A stretch of DNA of 64,000 bases, taken from contig NZ_FOWQ01000005.1 of the NCBI RefSeq assembly GCF_900115505.1, positions 1 through 64,000 on the forward strand, written 5' to 3'. Position 1 is the first letter of the stretch, and the number at the start of each line of letters is the position of its first letter. This DNA comes from Geodermatophilus dictyosporus. GTDB taxonomy: Bacteria; Actinomycetota; Actinomycetes; Mycobacteriales; Geodermatophilaceae. Shown in pieces: positions 32,818-41,864 of the stretch. Below the pieces are notes generated by a model, which was given only the letters and a program-made list of their open reading frames with translations, was not told the origin of the DNA and did not search any database. The position numbers and the translations under genes were made by a program.

Positions 32818-34167
32818 TCAGGCCACCTCGACCGGCTGCTCGTCGAGGCCGGGCAGTGCGCCCAGGCGGACCTCGATCGAGCGCATCAGCCGGTCCTGCA
32901 GCTCGGGCAGCCCGATCCGCTGGACGACGTCGGCGAAGAAGCCGCGCACCACCAGGCGGCGGGCGGTCTCGGCGTCGATGCCGCGCGAGCACAGGTAGAA
33001 CAGCTGCTCGTCGTCGAACCGTCCGGTGGCGCTGGCGTGGCCGGCGCCGACGATCTCGCCGGTCTCGATCTCCAGGTTGGGCACCGAGTCGGCGCGGGCG
33101 CCGTCGGTGAGCACCAGGTTGCGGTTGAGCTCGTAGGTGTCGGTGCCGGTGGCCTGCGGCCGGATGCGGACGTCGCCGATCCACACCGTGCGCGCACCCT
33201 CGCCCTGCAGCGCGCCCTTGTAGAGCACGTTGCTGGTGCAGTTGGGCACCGCGTGGTCCACCCAGAGCCGGTGCTCCTGGTGCTGGGTCTCGTCGGAGAA
33301 GTAGACGCCGAACAGCTCCGCCGTCCCGCCGGGGCCGGCGTACTGCACGTTGCTGACCAGTCGGACCAGGTCGCCGCCGAGGGTGACCACGACCTGGGTG
33401 AAGGTGGCGTCGCGGCCGACGACGGCGTCGAACTGGCCGCCGTGCACCGCGCCGGGCGCCCACTCCTGCACCGACACCAGCGTCACCTGCGCGCCGTCGC
33501 CCACGAGGACGGCGACGCCGCCGGCGTAGCGGGCCAGCCCGCTGTGGTCGAGGACGACGGTCACCTTCGCGAAGGCGCCGACCTCGACGACCAGCTGGCC
33601 CCAGACGACGGGCGTGTCCGCGGCAGGGTCCGACCCGGTGCCGGACAGGCCCAGGGTGACCGGGCGGTCGAGCTGGGCCTCGGCGGGCACGCGGACGACG
33701 GCCGCGCCGCCGCTGCGCTGCCGGGCCAGGGCGGCGAGCCGGTCGACCGGCTCGGGCAGCCCCTTGAGCAGCGGGTCGTCGGCGTCGACGCTGGTGAGCT
33801 CCACGCCCTCGGGCAGGTCGGTGTCCCACTGCAGGTGGGCGTCCGAGGGGGCACCGTCGAGCAGCGGGCGGATCCGGCGCATCGGGGTGAAGCGCCAGTC
33901 CTCCTCGCGCCCGGTGACGGTCCCGAAGGCCTCGGGGTCGGTGGAGGTGAACCGCTCGGCCGGCGAGCCGGTCGGGGCGGCACCTGCTGCCGCCGGGCCG
34001 CCGTGCGAGTGCGCGCCCGGGGCGGCCTGCCCGGCGGTGCCGGTGCCGGATGCGGGCACCGCCGGGGGGCCGGCCTGGGTGCCGACGCCCTCGCCGAACA
34101 GCTCGCCGGCGAGGGTGGCCGACTCGGTGGTGAGACCGGTGGTGGTCGGGGAGTCGTGCTGGGCCAT
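32818..34167 (-). CDS. sufD: Fe-S cluster scaffold subunit SufD
   Basis: A 449-residue SufD. The first ~75 residues are an Ala/Gly/Thr/Pro-rich tail longer than in model SufD proteins. A D-W-R-F-T-P motif (about 92-97) opens the helical domain, and the right-handed beta helix fills the rest, with S-N-V-L-Y-K-G and the conserved A-S-A-T-G near the C-terminal end. SufD pairs with SufB and SufC; it is thought to help iron entry. Start shares a base with the sufB stop (TGATG). Confidence 0.93.
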   Translation of the reverse strand: MAQHDSPTTTGLTTESATLAGELFGEGVGTQAGPPAVPASGTGTAGQAAPGAHSHGGPAAAGAAPTGSPAERFTSTDPEAFGTVTGREEDWRFTPMRRIRPLLDGAPSDAHLQWDTDLPEGVELTSVDADDPLLKGLPEPVDRLAALARQRSGGAAVVRVPAEAQLDRPVTLGLSGTGSDPAADTPVVWGQLVVEVGAFAKVTVVLDHSGLARYAGGVAVLVGDGAQVTLVSVQEWAPGAVHGGQFDAVVGRDATFTQVVVTLGGDLVRLVSNVQYAGPGGTAELFGVYFSDETQHQEHRLWVDHAVPNCTSNVLYKGALQGEGARTVWIGDVRIRPQATGTDTYELNRNLVLTDGARADSVPNLEIETGEIVGAGHASATGRFDDEQLFYLCSRGIDAETARRLVVRGFFADVVQRIGLPELQDRLMRSIEVRLGALPGLDEQPVEVA

Positions 34168-35609
34168 CAGCCGACGGCACCTTCCATCTGCAGCTCGATC
34201 AGGCGGTTGAGCTCGAGGGCGTACTCCATCGGCAGCTCGCGGGCGATCGGCTCGACGAACCCGCGCACCACCATGGCCATGGCCTCGTCCTCGGACAGGC
34301 CGCGGCTCATCAGGTAGAAGAGCTGGTCCTCGCTGACCCGGGAGACGGTCGCCTCGTGGCCCATCGACACGTCGTCCTCGCGGACGTCGACGTAGGGGTA
34401 GGTGTCCGACCGGCTGATCGTGTCGACCAGCAAGGCGTCGCACTTGACGGTCGACTTCGAGCCGGAGGCGCCCTCGTCGATCTGCACGAGGCCGCGGTAG
34501 CTGGTGCGGCCGCCGCCCCGGGCCACCGACTTGCTGACGATGGTCGAGGAGGTGTTGGGCGCCGCGTGCACCATCTTGGCGCCGGCGTCCTGGTGCTGGC
34601 CCTCGCCGGCGAACGCGATGGAGAGCACCTCGCCCTTGGCGTGCTCGCCGGTCATCCACACCGCCGGGTACTTCATGGTGACCTTGGAGCCGAGGTTGCC
34701 GTCGATCCACTCCATGGTCGCGCCCTCGTGGGCGATCGCCCGCTTGGTGACCAGGTTGTAGACGTTGTTCGACCAGTTCTGGATGGTCGTGTACCGGCAG
34801 CGCGCGTTCTTCTTGACGATGATCTCGACGACCGCGGAGTGCAGCGAGTCCGACTTGTAGATCGGCGCGGTGCAGCCCTCGACGTAGTGCACGTAGGCGC
34901 CCTCGTCGACGATGATCAGCGTCCGCTCGAACTGGCCCATGTTCTCGGTGTTGATCCGGAAGTAGGCCTGCAGCGGGATCTCGACGTGCACGCCCTTCGG
35001 CACGTAGATGAACGAACCGCCCGACCACACCGCGGTGTTCAGCGCGGCGAACTTGTTGTCGCCGCTGGGGATCACCGTGCCGAAGTACTCGCGGAACAGG
35101 TCCGGGTGCTCCTTGAGCGCGGTGTCGGTGTCGAGGAAGACGACACCCTGCTCCTCGAGGTCCTCGCGGATCTTGTGGTAGACGACCTCGGACTCGTACT
35201 GGGCCGCGACACCGGCGATGAGCCGCTGCTTCTCCGCCTCGGGGATGCCCAGCCTGTCGTAGGTGTTCTTGATGTCCTCGGGCAGCTCGTCCCACGAGGT
35301 GGCCTGCGCCTCGGTCGAGCGCACGAAGTACTTGATGTTCTGGAAGTCGATCCCGGACAGGTCCGAGCCCCAGTCGGGCATCGGCTTGCGGTCGAAGAGC
35401 CGGAGCGCCTTGAGGCGGCGCTCGAGCATCCACTCGGGCTCGCTCTTGCGCGCCGAGATGTCCCGGACGACGTCCTCGTCCAGGCCGCGGCGGGCGGAGG
35501 CCCCGGCGACGTCGGCGTCGGCCCAGCCGTACTGGTAGCGGCCGAGCTGCTCGATCTGCTCGTCCTGCGTCAGCGGCGTGCCGGTCACCGGCTGCTGGGT
35601 GCTGGTCAT
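34167..35609 (-). CDS. sufB: Fe-S cluster scaffold subunit SufB
   Basis: A 480-residue SufB, the scaffold on which new clusters form. It lacks an intein, unlike the mycobacterial protein. The N-terminal helical part is followed by the beta helix with the conserved M-E-W-I-D-G-N and S-K-V-T-M-K-Y-P region and the C-terminal [11 protein letters not shown]. The ATG overlaps the regulator stop by four bases (ATGA), so the regulator and the scaffold are coupled. Confidence 0.95.
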   Translation of the reverse strand: MTSTQQPVTGTPLTQDEQIEQLGRYQYGWADADVAGASARRGLDEDVVRDISARKSEPEWMLERRLKALRLFDRKPMPDWGSDLSGIDFQNIKYFVRSTEAQATSWDELPEDIKNTYDRLGIPEAEKQRLIAGVAAQYESEVVYHKIREDLEEQGVVFLDTDTALKEHPDLFREYFGTVIPSGDNKFAALNTAVWSGGSFIYVPKGVHVEIPLQAYFRINTENMGQFERTLIIVDEGAYVHYVEGCTAPIYKSDSLHSAVVEIIVKKNARCRYTTIQNWSNNVYNLVTKRAIAHEGATMEWIDGNLGSKVTMKYPAVWMTGEHAKGEVLSIAFAGEGQHQDAGAKMVHAAPNTSSTIVSKSVARGGGRTSYRGLVQIDEGASGSKSTVKCDALLVDTISRSDTYPYVDVREDDVSMGHEATVSRVSEDQLFYLMSRGLSEDEAMAMVVRGFVEPIARELPMEYALELNRLIELQMEGAVG

Positions 35610-36424
35610 GCGGGCGTCCTCTCCCGGTCGCTCGTGGGGGTGCTGCGGGTGGTGCTGGTGGACGGGGCGGGGCGCGGGACCCGCGCCGCTCGCTCACCGG
35701 GTACAGGGCCTGCGGGGGTGGTTCTGTTCCCCGCATCGATGTGAGCCCGGGCGCGCGGAGGCCCCGGGATGTGCGTGGTGCAGACGCCGTCTCCGTGGGC
35801 GATGGTGGCCAGCCGCTGGACGTGCGTGCCCACCAGCCGGCCGATCACCGCCGTCTCGACCTCGCACAGCTGCGGGAACTCGGCCGCCACGTGCGCCACC
35901 GGGCAGTGGTGCTGGCAGAGCTGGCCGCCGCTGGCGATCGCCGAGGCCGACGCAGCGTAGCCCTCGGCCGTGAGCGCCTCGGCCAGCGCCTGGGCGCGGT
36001 CGACCGGGGCGCCCGCCGAGCGGGCGACGGCGTCGGAGGCGCGCTGCTCGAGCCCGGCCAGCTGCGCCTCGGCGACGGCGCGGACGGCGTCGGGCCCACC
36101 GGAGGCGGCGACGTACCGCAGCGCGGTGAGCGCCAGGTCGTCGTAGGCGTGCGCGAAGCCGGAGCGGCCGGCGTCGGTGAGGTGGAAGCGCCGGGCGGGC
36201 CGGCCCCTCCCCCGGTGCGCGCCGGCCGCGACCCGCTCCTCGACCCGCCCGCGGGCGGCGAGGGCGTCGAGGTGCCGCCGGACCGCGGCCGGGCTGATGC
36301 CCAGCCGGGCGGCGAGCTCGCTGGCGGTCTGCGGACCGTGCTCGAGCAGCAGCGCGGTCACGCGGTCGCGGGTGCGGACGTCGTCGGCCCGCACCGTCCC
36401 CACCTGTCCCGCGCCGGTTTCCAC
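35606..36424 (-). CDS. sufR: SufR-type Fe-S transcriptional regulator
   Basis: A 272-residue winged-helix repressor of the suf operon. Residues ~17-85 form the HTH ([18 protein letters not shown]). The cluster ligands are C170, C174, C187 and C215, matching the C-x3-C-x12-C-x27-C spacing expected for [4Fe-4S] SufR. After T-H-I-P a ~50-residue Arg/Pro/Thr tail follows that typical SufR proteins lack; it may be a by-product of overlap with the sufB ribosome site. Starts at GTG 36424, 36403 or 36394 are all possible; I give the longest. An inverted repeat lies directly upstream. Confidence 0.9.
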   Translation of the reverse strand: METGAGQVGTVRADDVRTRDRVTALLLEHGPQTASELAARLGISPAAVRRHLDALAARGRVEERVAAGAHRGRGRPARRFHLTDAGRSGFAHAYDDLALTALRYVAASGGPDAVRAVAEAQLAGLEQRASDAVARSAGAPVDRAQALAEALTAEGYAASASAIASGGQLCQHHCPVAHVAAEFPQLCEVETAVIGRLVGTHVQRLATIAHGDGVCTTHIPGPPRARAHIDAGNRTTPAGPVPGERAARVPRPAPSTSTTRSTPTSDRERTPA

Positions 36425-36425
36425 A

Positions 36426-36437
36426 ACACGATTGTGT
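36426..36437. promoter_or_regulatory. SufR operator candidate
   Basis: ACAC-GATT-GTGT inverted repeat directly upstream of (and adjoining) the sufR GTG at 36424. On the minus strand it overlaps a CACAAT -10-like hexamer that follows TTGCGG by 16 bases, so a bound repressor would block the promoter. Known SufR sites also use ACAC/GTGT-like half-sites; this is a match by type only. Confidence 0.5.
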
Positions 36438-36478
36438 CCTATTTCGGGGGGCCCGCAAGGAAGGTCGCCCTAACCCAC

Positions 36479-36508
36479 CCGGCCCCCGACCGCGCTGGTC
36501 AGGGGCCG
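36479..36508 (-). terminator. Terminator of the Clp ATPase gene
   Basis: Stem CCGGCCCC-C-GACC / GGTC-A-GGGGCCGG, 12 pairs with one mismatch and a five-base loop, 25 bases after the stop. Confidence 0.65.
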
Positions 36509-36533
36509 GGTGAGCCAGGTCACGCCCGCCGGG

Positions 36534-39068
36534 TCAGCCCTGCGCCGCCACCGGCTCGGCGTCCTCGACCGACAGGTCGAGCGCGCCGTCGCGGACGCCG
36601 ACGTCGACCGTCCGGCCGGCGCCGACGCGGCCGTCGAGCAGCAGCCGCGCCAGCGGGTTGTCGACCTCCCGCTGGATGGCCCGGCGCAGCGGGCGGGCGC
36701 CGAACTGCGGCTCGAAGCCGTGCTCGGCGATCCAGGCCACCGCCTCGTCGCTGAAGCGGACCTCGATGCCCTGCGCCGCCAGCCGGCGGCGGGTCTCGTC
36801 GAGCAGCAGCCGGGTGATCTGCTGCAGCTGCTCGCTCTCCAGCTGCTGGAACACCACGATCTCGTCGATCCGGTTGAGGAACTCCGGGCGGAACGACTCG
36901 CGCAGCCGCCGCAGCAGCCGGTCGCGCAGGCCGGCGTCGGCGGCCGCGCCGTCCCCGGTGCCGAAGCCGAGCGGGGTGTTGCGGCCCTGGATCAGCTCCG
37001 ACCCGAGGTTGCTCGTCATGATCAGCACGGTGTTCCGGAAGTCCACGGTGCGGCCCTGCGAGTCGGTGAGCCGGCCGTCGTCGAGCACCTGCAGCAGGGT
37101 GTTGAAGACGTCGGGGTGCGCCTTCTCGACCTCGTCGAGCAGCACCACCGAGTACGGCCGGCGGCGGACGGCCTCGGTGAGCTGGCCGGCGTCCTCGTAG
37201 CCGACGTACCCGGGCGGGGAGCCCACCAGGCGGCTGACGGTGTGCCGCTCCTGGAACTCGCTCATGTCCAGCCGGACCATCCGGTCCTCGTCGCCGAACA
37301 GCGCCTCGGCCAGCGCCCGCGCCAGCTCGGTCTTGCCGACGCCGGTGGGGCCGAGGAAGAGGAACGACCCGATCGGCCGGTCGGGGTCGCCCAGGCCGAC
37401 CCGCGAGCGGCGCACCGCCTCGGCGACCACGCGGACGGCGTCGTCCTGGCCGACCACCCGCCGGTGCAGGTGCCCCTCGAGGTCGAGCAGCCGCTGCACC
37501 TCCTCCTGCGTCAGCTGGGCCACCGGGATGCCGGTCTGCCGTGACACCACCTCGGCGATGTCCTCGACGCCCACCTCCGGGACGCCGGACTGCCCGCCGC
37601 CGGTCCGGGCCTGCTCCAGCTGCGCCTGCGCCCCGGCGAGCTGGTCGCGCAGCTCCGAGGCCCGCTCGTACTGCTCGGCGGCGACGGCCTGGTCCTTCTC
37701 CCGCTGCAGCCGCTCGACCTCCTGCTCCAGGCCGCGCAGGTCCGTCGGGGGGGTCTTCACCCGCCGCCGCACCCGGGCGCCGGCCTGGTCGATGAGGTCG
37801 ATGGCCTTGTCGGGCAGGTGCCGGTCGGTCACGTAGCGGTCGGAGAGCTCCACCGCGGCGCGGATGGCGTCGTCGGTGAACCGCACGCCGTGGTGGGCCT
37901 CGTAGCGGTCGCGCAGGCCGCACAGGATCTGCACGGTGTTCTCGACGTCGGGCTCGGTCACCAGGATCGGCTGGAACCGCCGCTCCAGGGCGGCGTCCTT
38001 CTCGATGTTGCGGCGGTACTCGTCCAGCGTCGTCGCGCCGATGACGTGCAGCTCGCCGCGGGCCAGGGCGGGCTTGAGCATGTTGCCCGCGCCGCTGGAG
38101 CCCTCGGACGAGCCCGCGCCCACGACGGTGTGCAGCTCGTCGATGAAGACGATGACCTCGTCGGAGTGCTCGCGGATCTCGTCGATGATCTTCCTGACCC
38201 GCTCCTCGAAGTCGCCGCGGTACCGGGTGCCGGCGACCAGGCCGGTCAGGTCGAGCTCGACCAGCCGCCGTCCGCGCAGCGTCTCGGGGACGTCGCCCTC
38301 CACGATCTGCGCGGCGATGCCCTCGACGATCGCGGTCTTGCCGACGCCGGCCTCGCCGATGAGCACCGGGTTGTTCTTGCGCCGCCGGGACAGCACCTCG
38401 ACGGTCTGCTCGATCTCCTGCTCGCGGCCGATGACCGGGTCGATCCGTCCGTCGCGGGCCATCTGGGTGAGGTCGCGGCCGAACTCGTCGAGCGTCGGCG
38501 TGCTCGACCCGCCCTGCCCGGGGGTGCCGGGGCGCCCGCCGCGGGGCTGGGGAGCCCCCGTCGCGGCCTGCTGCAGCGCCTCCGGGGTGACGCCGCGCTC
38601 CCGCAACACCCGCCCGCCCGGGGAGTCGGGGTGGACGGCGAGGGCGAACAGCAGGTGCTCGGGACCGATGTAGGTCGAGCCCAGCGCACGGGAGACCCGG
38701 TGGGCGTCGAGCAGCGCCCGCTTGGCGGCGGGGGTCAGCGACGGCGGCTCGTCGCGGGGCTCGCCGCGCTGCAGCTGGGGCTCGAGCTGGCCGCGCAGCT
38801 GGTCGGGGTCGACGCCGCTGCGGGCGAGGAACTGCCGGGTCGTCCCGTCGCCGGTCATCGCCCACAGCAGGTGCTCGGTGTCGAGGTCGGCGCTGCCGGT
38901 GGCCACGGCCTGGTGCGCCGCGGCGTTGACCAGCTGGCGGGCCTGCTGGCTGAGGAACTGGGTGATGTCCACGCGCTGCCGCTGCTGCGGCGCCCCGCCA
39001 CCCAGGAAGCGGGCGAAGAAGTCGTCGAAGGGGCTCCCGTAGGGGCCCGGGTAGTAGGGGCTGGTCAT
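36534..39068 (-). CDS. ClpC-type AAA+ unfoldase
   Basis: An 844-residue HSP100 protein with two AAA domains. The N domain (about 33-165) has the two Clp-N repeats. Walker A motifs: G-E-A-G-V-G-K-T at 238-245 and G-P-T-G-V-G-K-T near 571. The linker between the AAA domains is short with a UVR segment (E-Q-Y-E-R-A-S-E-L) as in ClpC, not the long coiled coil of ClpB. The ClpP-docking tripeptide L-G-F is at 700-702, so it should feed ClpP. The N-terminal 30 residues are Pro/Tyr/Gly-rich and the linker at 175-190 is Gly/Pro-rich, which suggests a second paralogue and not the housekeeping ClpC1. No HAIR or CIRCE site is seen upstream; a CTCTCGCGAGAG palindrome lies at 39106-39117. Confidence 0.9.
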   Translation of the reverse strand: MTSPYYPGPYGSPFDDFFARFLGGGAPQQRQRVDITQFLSQQARQLVNAAAHQAVATGSADLDTEHLLWAMTGDGTTRQFLARSGVDPDQLRGQLEPQLQRGEPRDEPPSLTPAAKRALLDAHRVSRALGSTYIGPEHLLFALAVHPDSPGGRVLRERGVTPEALQQAATGAPQPRGGRPGTPGQGGSSTPTLDEFGRDLTQMARDGRIDPVIGREQEIEQTVEVLSRRRKNNPVLIGEAGVGKTAIVEGIAAQIVEGDVPETLRGRRLVELDLTGLVAGTRYRGDFEERVRKIIDEIREHSDEVIVFIDELHTVVGAGSSEGSSGAGNMLKPALARGELHVIGATTLDEYRRNIEKDAALERRFQPILVTEPDVENTVQILCGLRDRYEAHHGVRFTDDAIRAAVELSDRYVTDRHLPDKAIDLIDQAGARVRRRVKTPPTDLRGLEQEVERLQREKDQAVAAEQYERASELRDQLAGAQAQLEQARTGGGQSGVPEVGVEDIAEVVSRQTGIPVAQLTQEEVQRLLDLEGHLHRRVVGQDDAVRVVAEAVRRSRVGLGDPDRPIGSFLFLGPTGVGKTELARALAEALFGDEDRMVRLDMSEFQERHTVSRLVGSPPGYVGYEDAGQLTEAVRRRPYSVVLLDEVEKAHPDVFNTLLQVLDDGRLTDSQGRTVDFRNTVLIMTSNLGSELIQGRNTPLGFGTGDGAAADAGLRDRLLRRLRESFRPEFLNRIDEIVVFQQLESEQLQQITRLLLDETRRRLAAQGIEVRFSDEAVAWIAEHGFEPQFGARPLRRAIQREVDNPLARLLLDGRVGAGRTVDVGVRDGALDLSVEDAEPVAAQG

Positions 39069-39251
39069 GCCTCACGTCCAAGGGGAGTCGGATCGGTCGG
39101 GAGCGCTCTCGCGAGAGGGGGCACCCGCTGGGACCCCCGTACCCGGATGCACACCGCGACACCGGGAGCGGCTCGCGGCCGCTCGTGCCCGGTACAGCGC
39201 GAAGCCCGCCCGCGGCCTTCCGACCTGTGATCCGCCCTGAGCGAACCGGGC

Positions 39252-39300
39252 GCCCCCGCCGGCCCGGCACCCGCTGCCGAGGTGTCGGGCCGGCGGGGGC
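39252..39300. repeat. 15-bp perfect inverted repeat
   Basis: GCCCCCGCCGGCCCG (39252-39266) pairs with CGGGCCGGCGGGGGC (39286-39300) around a 19-base loop. Confidence 0.8.
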
Positions 39301-39311
39301 GACACCTCCGC

Positions 39312-39452
39312 GTCCGCACGGAGTCGCCGTGAGCGCAGGGGAACCGCCGTCCGCTCACTCCCGGGATGCGGACACCGGTGCTGGGCCGAGGCCTGCTTGA
39401 CCGTCCTCACCAGCCTGTGGTCTGGTGAGAACGACCACACCTCGCACCGAGG
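39312..39452 (+). ncRNA. Possible structured leader RNA (three hairpins)
   Basis: A two-part hairpin: GTCCGCA (39312-39318) with TGCGGAC (39367-39373) enclosing GTGAGCG (39329-39335) with CGCTCAC (39352-39358). Then CTCACCAG (39406-39413) with CTGGTGAG (39422-39429), then CCTCG-CAC-CGAGG (39440-39452). The ribosome site CCAGGGGA follows at once. It does not match a riboswitch class I know. Confidence 0.35.
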
Positions 39453-39470
39453 ACCAGGGGATTTCCGGTC

Positions 39471-39860
39471 GTGAAGAGGTTCCTCGTCGTCGCTGTCGCG
39501 ATGCTCGCCGTCCTGGCGTTCGGCACGTCACCCGCACTGGCGGCCCGTGCCGACAGTCAGGAAGGTCCGAACGGTGCTGCCTCCGCGGTCATCAACGTGT
39601 CGAGTGGGGGCCAGTACAGGGTCGACTACGCCGCTACCGACTACAGCGCCGACAACCTCTACACCGAGACGCGGCTGACCATCATCGATCCCCAGGGGTC
39701 CCGCGAGATCCGCGACGTCAACCGTGGCGGGGACATCACCGACTACCAGACGTTCGACAACCGTGGCCCCGTGACGGTCAGCATCGTCTTCACGTTCCAC
39801 CGGGTCTTCGGCGGGCCGGAGAGCAATGCCGCCGACCCGCTGATCATCAACTACCCCTGA
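39471..39860 (+). CDS. Small secreted protein of unknown function
   Basis: A 129-residue protein with a clean Sec signal peptide (M-K-R-F then a Val/Ala/Leu core) and an A-L-A-A cleavage site near residue 24. The mature ~105 residues are acidic, Tyr/Asp/Ser-rich and beta-like (Y-R-V-D-Y-A-A-T-D-Y), with no cysteines and no known domain. Base use is less GC-extreme than the neighbours. GTG start with an AGGGGA site. Its stop overlaps the next start (TGATG), tying the secreted protein to a soluble partner. Confidence 0.8.
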   Translation: MKRFLVVAVAMLAVLAFGTSPALAARADSQEGPNGAASAVINVSSGGQYRVDYAATDYSADNLYTETRLTIIDPQGSREIRDVNRGGDITDYQTFDNRGPVTVSIVFTFHRVFGGPESNAADPLIINYP

Positions 39861-40303
39861 TGGCCACCCGACTCCCTCTCGAGTTCCCCGTCCGCGTCGA
39901 TGCGTCACGCGCGTGGACGCGAGCCGGTGGGACAGTGGTCCTGCTCGATCCCGAGGTCTACTCCACCGGCGTGCAGTTGAGGGTCCGGGCCCTCCTCCAC
40001 GAACCTCCCGACGCCCTCCGCAGACGACCCGGCCTCGTCCTCGTACCGATGCCGGGTGCAGAGGACTACTCGCTGACCCTGGTGAGCCGAGACGAGCGCC
40101 TGGCCGTCACGAGCACGTGGCCGACCGCGGGACGCACCACGGGGCCGTGCCAGTGGGAGGCCGAGTACTGGCTGCCGCGTTCCGAGTGGAACTCCGTGCA
40201 GTTGCGGCTCACGTGGCCGTTCATCGGTCTGGACGAGGAGGTCCCGCTCTCGGAGGACGCTCTGACCGAGGCGTCCGGGAACGTGGTCGTCGTCCACTGC
40301 TGA
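39860..40303 (+). CDS. Soluble protein of unknown function, coupled to the secreted protein
   Basis: A 147-residue protein with no signal peptide or membrane helix. It opens R-L-P-L-E-F-P-V-R-V-D-A, contains several beta-strand-like segments, two tryptophan-rich stretches (T-S-T-W-P near 82 and W-E-A-E-Y-W near 97) and ends V-V-V-H-C. I do not recognise the family. The ATG shares a base with the upstream stop (TGATG). An immunity-like or chaperone-like partner role for the secreted protein is a guess only. Confidence 0.75.
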   Translation: MATRLPLEFPVRVDASRAWTRAGGTVVLLDPEVYSTGVQLRVRALLHEPPDALRRRPGLVLVPMPGAEDYSLTLVSRDERLAVTSTWPTAGRTTGPCQWEAEYWLPRSEWNSVQLRLTWPFIGLDEEVPLSEDALTEASGNVVVVHC

Positions 40304-40466
40304 GCGCCGGAGGAGAGCTCCCGGAGAGGCGGTGCTCGCGCCCCTCCACCCGCGCCCGGTGCAGTGATCGTCCACCCCTCGCTCGGACACCGACTCACCG
40401 GCACACCGTCGCCGCGCGCACGTCCGCGGTGACCACGGGCACGGCTGGGGTCGGTCGGGGCGGGGA

Positions 40467-40472
40467 TAGCAT
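40467..40472 (+). promoter_or_regulatory. -10 candidate for ctaA, leaderless transcript likely
   Basis: TAGCAT ends six bases before the GTG at 40479, so transcription would start at about the start codon. No -35 of note. Confidence 0.4.
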
Positions 40473-40478
40473 CGACGT

Positions 40479-41420
40479 GTGCCGGTCCTGCCCACCTTCT
40501 CGGCTGCCGCGGTCTCCCGACTGGCGCTGGTCAACCTCGTCGCCAACGGGGCGATCGTGGTCACCGGCGGGATCGTCCGGCTCACCGGATCCGGCCTGGG
40601 GTGCCCGACCTTCCCCCGGTGCACCGAGGACAGCCTGGTGACGACGCCCGAGATGGGTGGCCACGGCGTCATCGAGTTCGGCAACCGGCTGCTCACCTTC
40701 GTGCTGACCGCGGTCGCCGTGGCGCTGCTGGTGGCGGTCTGGCGCTCCGCGCGCCGCGACCTGCGCCCGCTCGCCGTCCTCACCTTCCTGGGCATCCCCG
40801 TCCAGGCGGCCATCGGCGGGGTCACCGTGCTCACCGGGCTGAACCCCTGGACGGTCGCCGTGCACTTCCTCGTGTCGACGGCGCTCATCGCGCTGTCGAC
40901 CGTGCTGTGGCTGCGGTCCCGGGAGCCCGGGGTGGGTCAGCCGCTGGTCCGCCGCCCGGTCGCGCTGCTGGTCGGCGGGATCGCCGCGGTGACGGCAGCG
41001 GTGCTGGTGCTCGGCACGCTCGTGACCGGCAGCGGTCCGCACAGCGGTGACGTCGACGCGAACGACGTCCCGACCGGCGACCGGATCGGCTTCGACCTGC
41101 GCACCGTCAGCCAGGTGCACGCCGACCTGGTGTTCCTGCTCGTCGGGCTCACCGTCGCGCTGCTCGTGGCGCTGTACGCCACCGACGCCCCGGGGCGGGT
41201 CAAGCGGGCCGCGCGCGACGTCCTCGTCGTCCAGCTGCTGCAGGGCGTCGTCGGGTTCGTCCAGTACTTCACCGGGCTGCCGGTCGTGCTGGTGCTGCTG
41301 CACATGCTGGGCGCGGTGCTGGTGACCGTCTCGACCGCCCGCCTGGTGTGGTCGGTGCGCGGCCCGGCCAGCGAGCAGCCCCTCGACACCCCCGCCGTCC
41401 CCGCGGTCGCCACCCGCTGA
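40479..41420 (+). CDS. ctaA: Heme A synthase (COX15/CtaA)
   Basis: A 313-residue eight-helix membrane enzyme that oxidises the methyl of heme O to give heme A for aa3 oxidase. The conserved G-S-G-L-G-C-P at 37-43 and C48 form the Cys pair; the heme-ligand histidines are H62 (G-G-H-G-V-I-E-F), and those in A-V-H-F, Q-V-H-A-D and L-H-M-L. The first E-F/N-R pair is the usual heme o region. GTG start right behind a -10 candidate. Divergent partner of ctaB across a 1.3 kb stretch. Confidence 0.93.
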   Translation: MPVLPTFSAAAVSRLALVNLVANGAIVVTGGIVRLTGSGLGCPTFPRCTEDSLVTTPEMGGHGVIEFGNRLLTFVLTAVAVALLVAVWRSARRDLRPLAVLTFLGIPVQAAIGGVTVLTGLNPWTVAVHFLVSTALIALSTVLWLRSREPGVGQPLVRRPVALLVGGIAAVTAAVLVLGTLVTGSGPHSGDVDANDVPTGDRIGFDLRTVSQVHADLVFLLVGLTVALLVALYATDAPGRVKRAARDVLVVQLLQGVVGFVQYFTGLPVVLVLLHMLGAVLVTVSTARLVWSVRGPASEQPLDTPAVPAVATR

Positions 41421-41435
41421 GCCGCCGGGCACCGC

Positions 41436-41720
41436 GTGCCGACGGCGCCGGATGACGACAGCAGGTCGACACCCGGCGGCACGGGACCCGCTCGACCGGC
41501 CCGGCCCGGGGAGCTGGCCGCGGAGGTGCGCCTCGCCGGCCTCGTCCCGGACGGGCCGGTGGCCGTGGAGGGCCTGGCGGGCTGCGCCGCCGACGTCGAC
41601 GCGCTGCTCGACGACGACGGGACACGGGCCCGGGTGCTGGAGGCCCTGCGCAGCACCGAGCGGGAGCCGTCCCTGCTCGGAGCCAGCAGCCACCTGCTGA
41701 TCGCCGGCCGCCGGGACTGA
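41436..41720 (+). pseudogene. C-terminal fragment of a SAM-dependent methyltransferase
   Basis: A 94-residue reading (GTG 41436) whose last third, R-V-L-E-A-L-R-S-T-E-R-E-P-S-L-L-G then S-H-L-L-I-A-G, is the C-terminal helix-strand of class I methyltransferases as I know them (E-P-S-L-L-G-x-S-x-H-L-L). There is no SAM-binding G-x-G-x-G domain. Either a gene remnant left after deletion or a small real protein. It begins 15 bases past ctaA and may be read through. Confidence 0.5.
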
Positions 41721-41756
41721 GCCGCCTCACCTCCGCCGGCCGGCACCGCCCTCACC

Positions 41757-41802
41757 CCGTGGTGCCCGACCTCACCCCACAGCGCGAGGTCGGGCACCAC
41801 GG
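41757..41802. terminator. 17-bp perfect hairpin, bidirectional terminator
   Basis: CCGTGGTGCCCGACCTC (41757-41773) pairs with GAGGTCGGGCACCACGG (41786-41802), loop of 12. It lies between convergent ctaA-side and ctaB genes. Longest perfect stem in the window. Confidence 0.75.
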
Positions 41803-41864
41803 CGCGCGGGCGGGCGCGGGGCACGAGGCGCGGCACGACCGCGTCCGGGCCGGGCCGGGCGGCC

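Larger units (their letters stand above)
39069..39470. other. Divergent 402-base region between the Clp and secreted-protein genes
   Basis: Holds no supported gene. It contains the palindrome at 39106-39117, a perfect 15-bp inverted repeat (39252-39300), then three further hairpins leading to the ribosome site of the secreted-protein gene. Both promoters must lie here, but I see no clean hexamers. Confidence 0.7.

Noticed and set aside
39069-39130. HAIR or CIRCE heat-shock operator upstream of the Clp gene
   Set aside because: Neither consensus is present; only a CTCTCGCGAGAG palindrome is seen.
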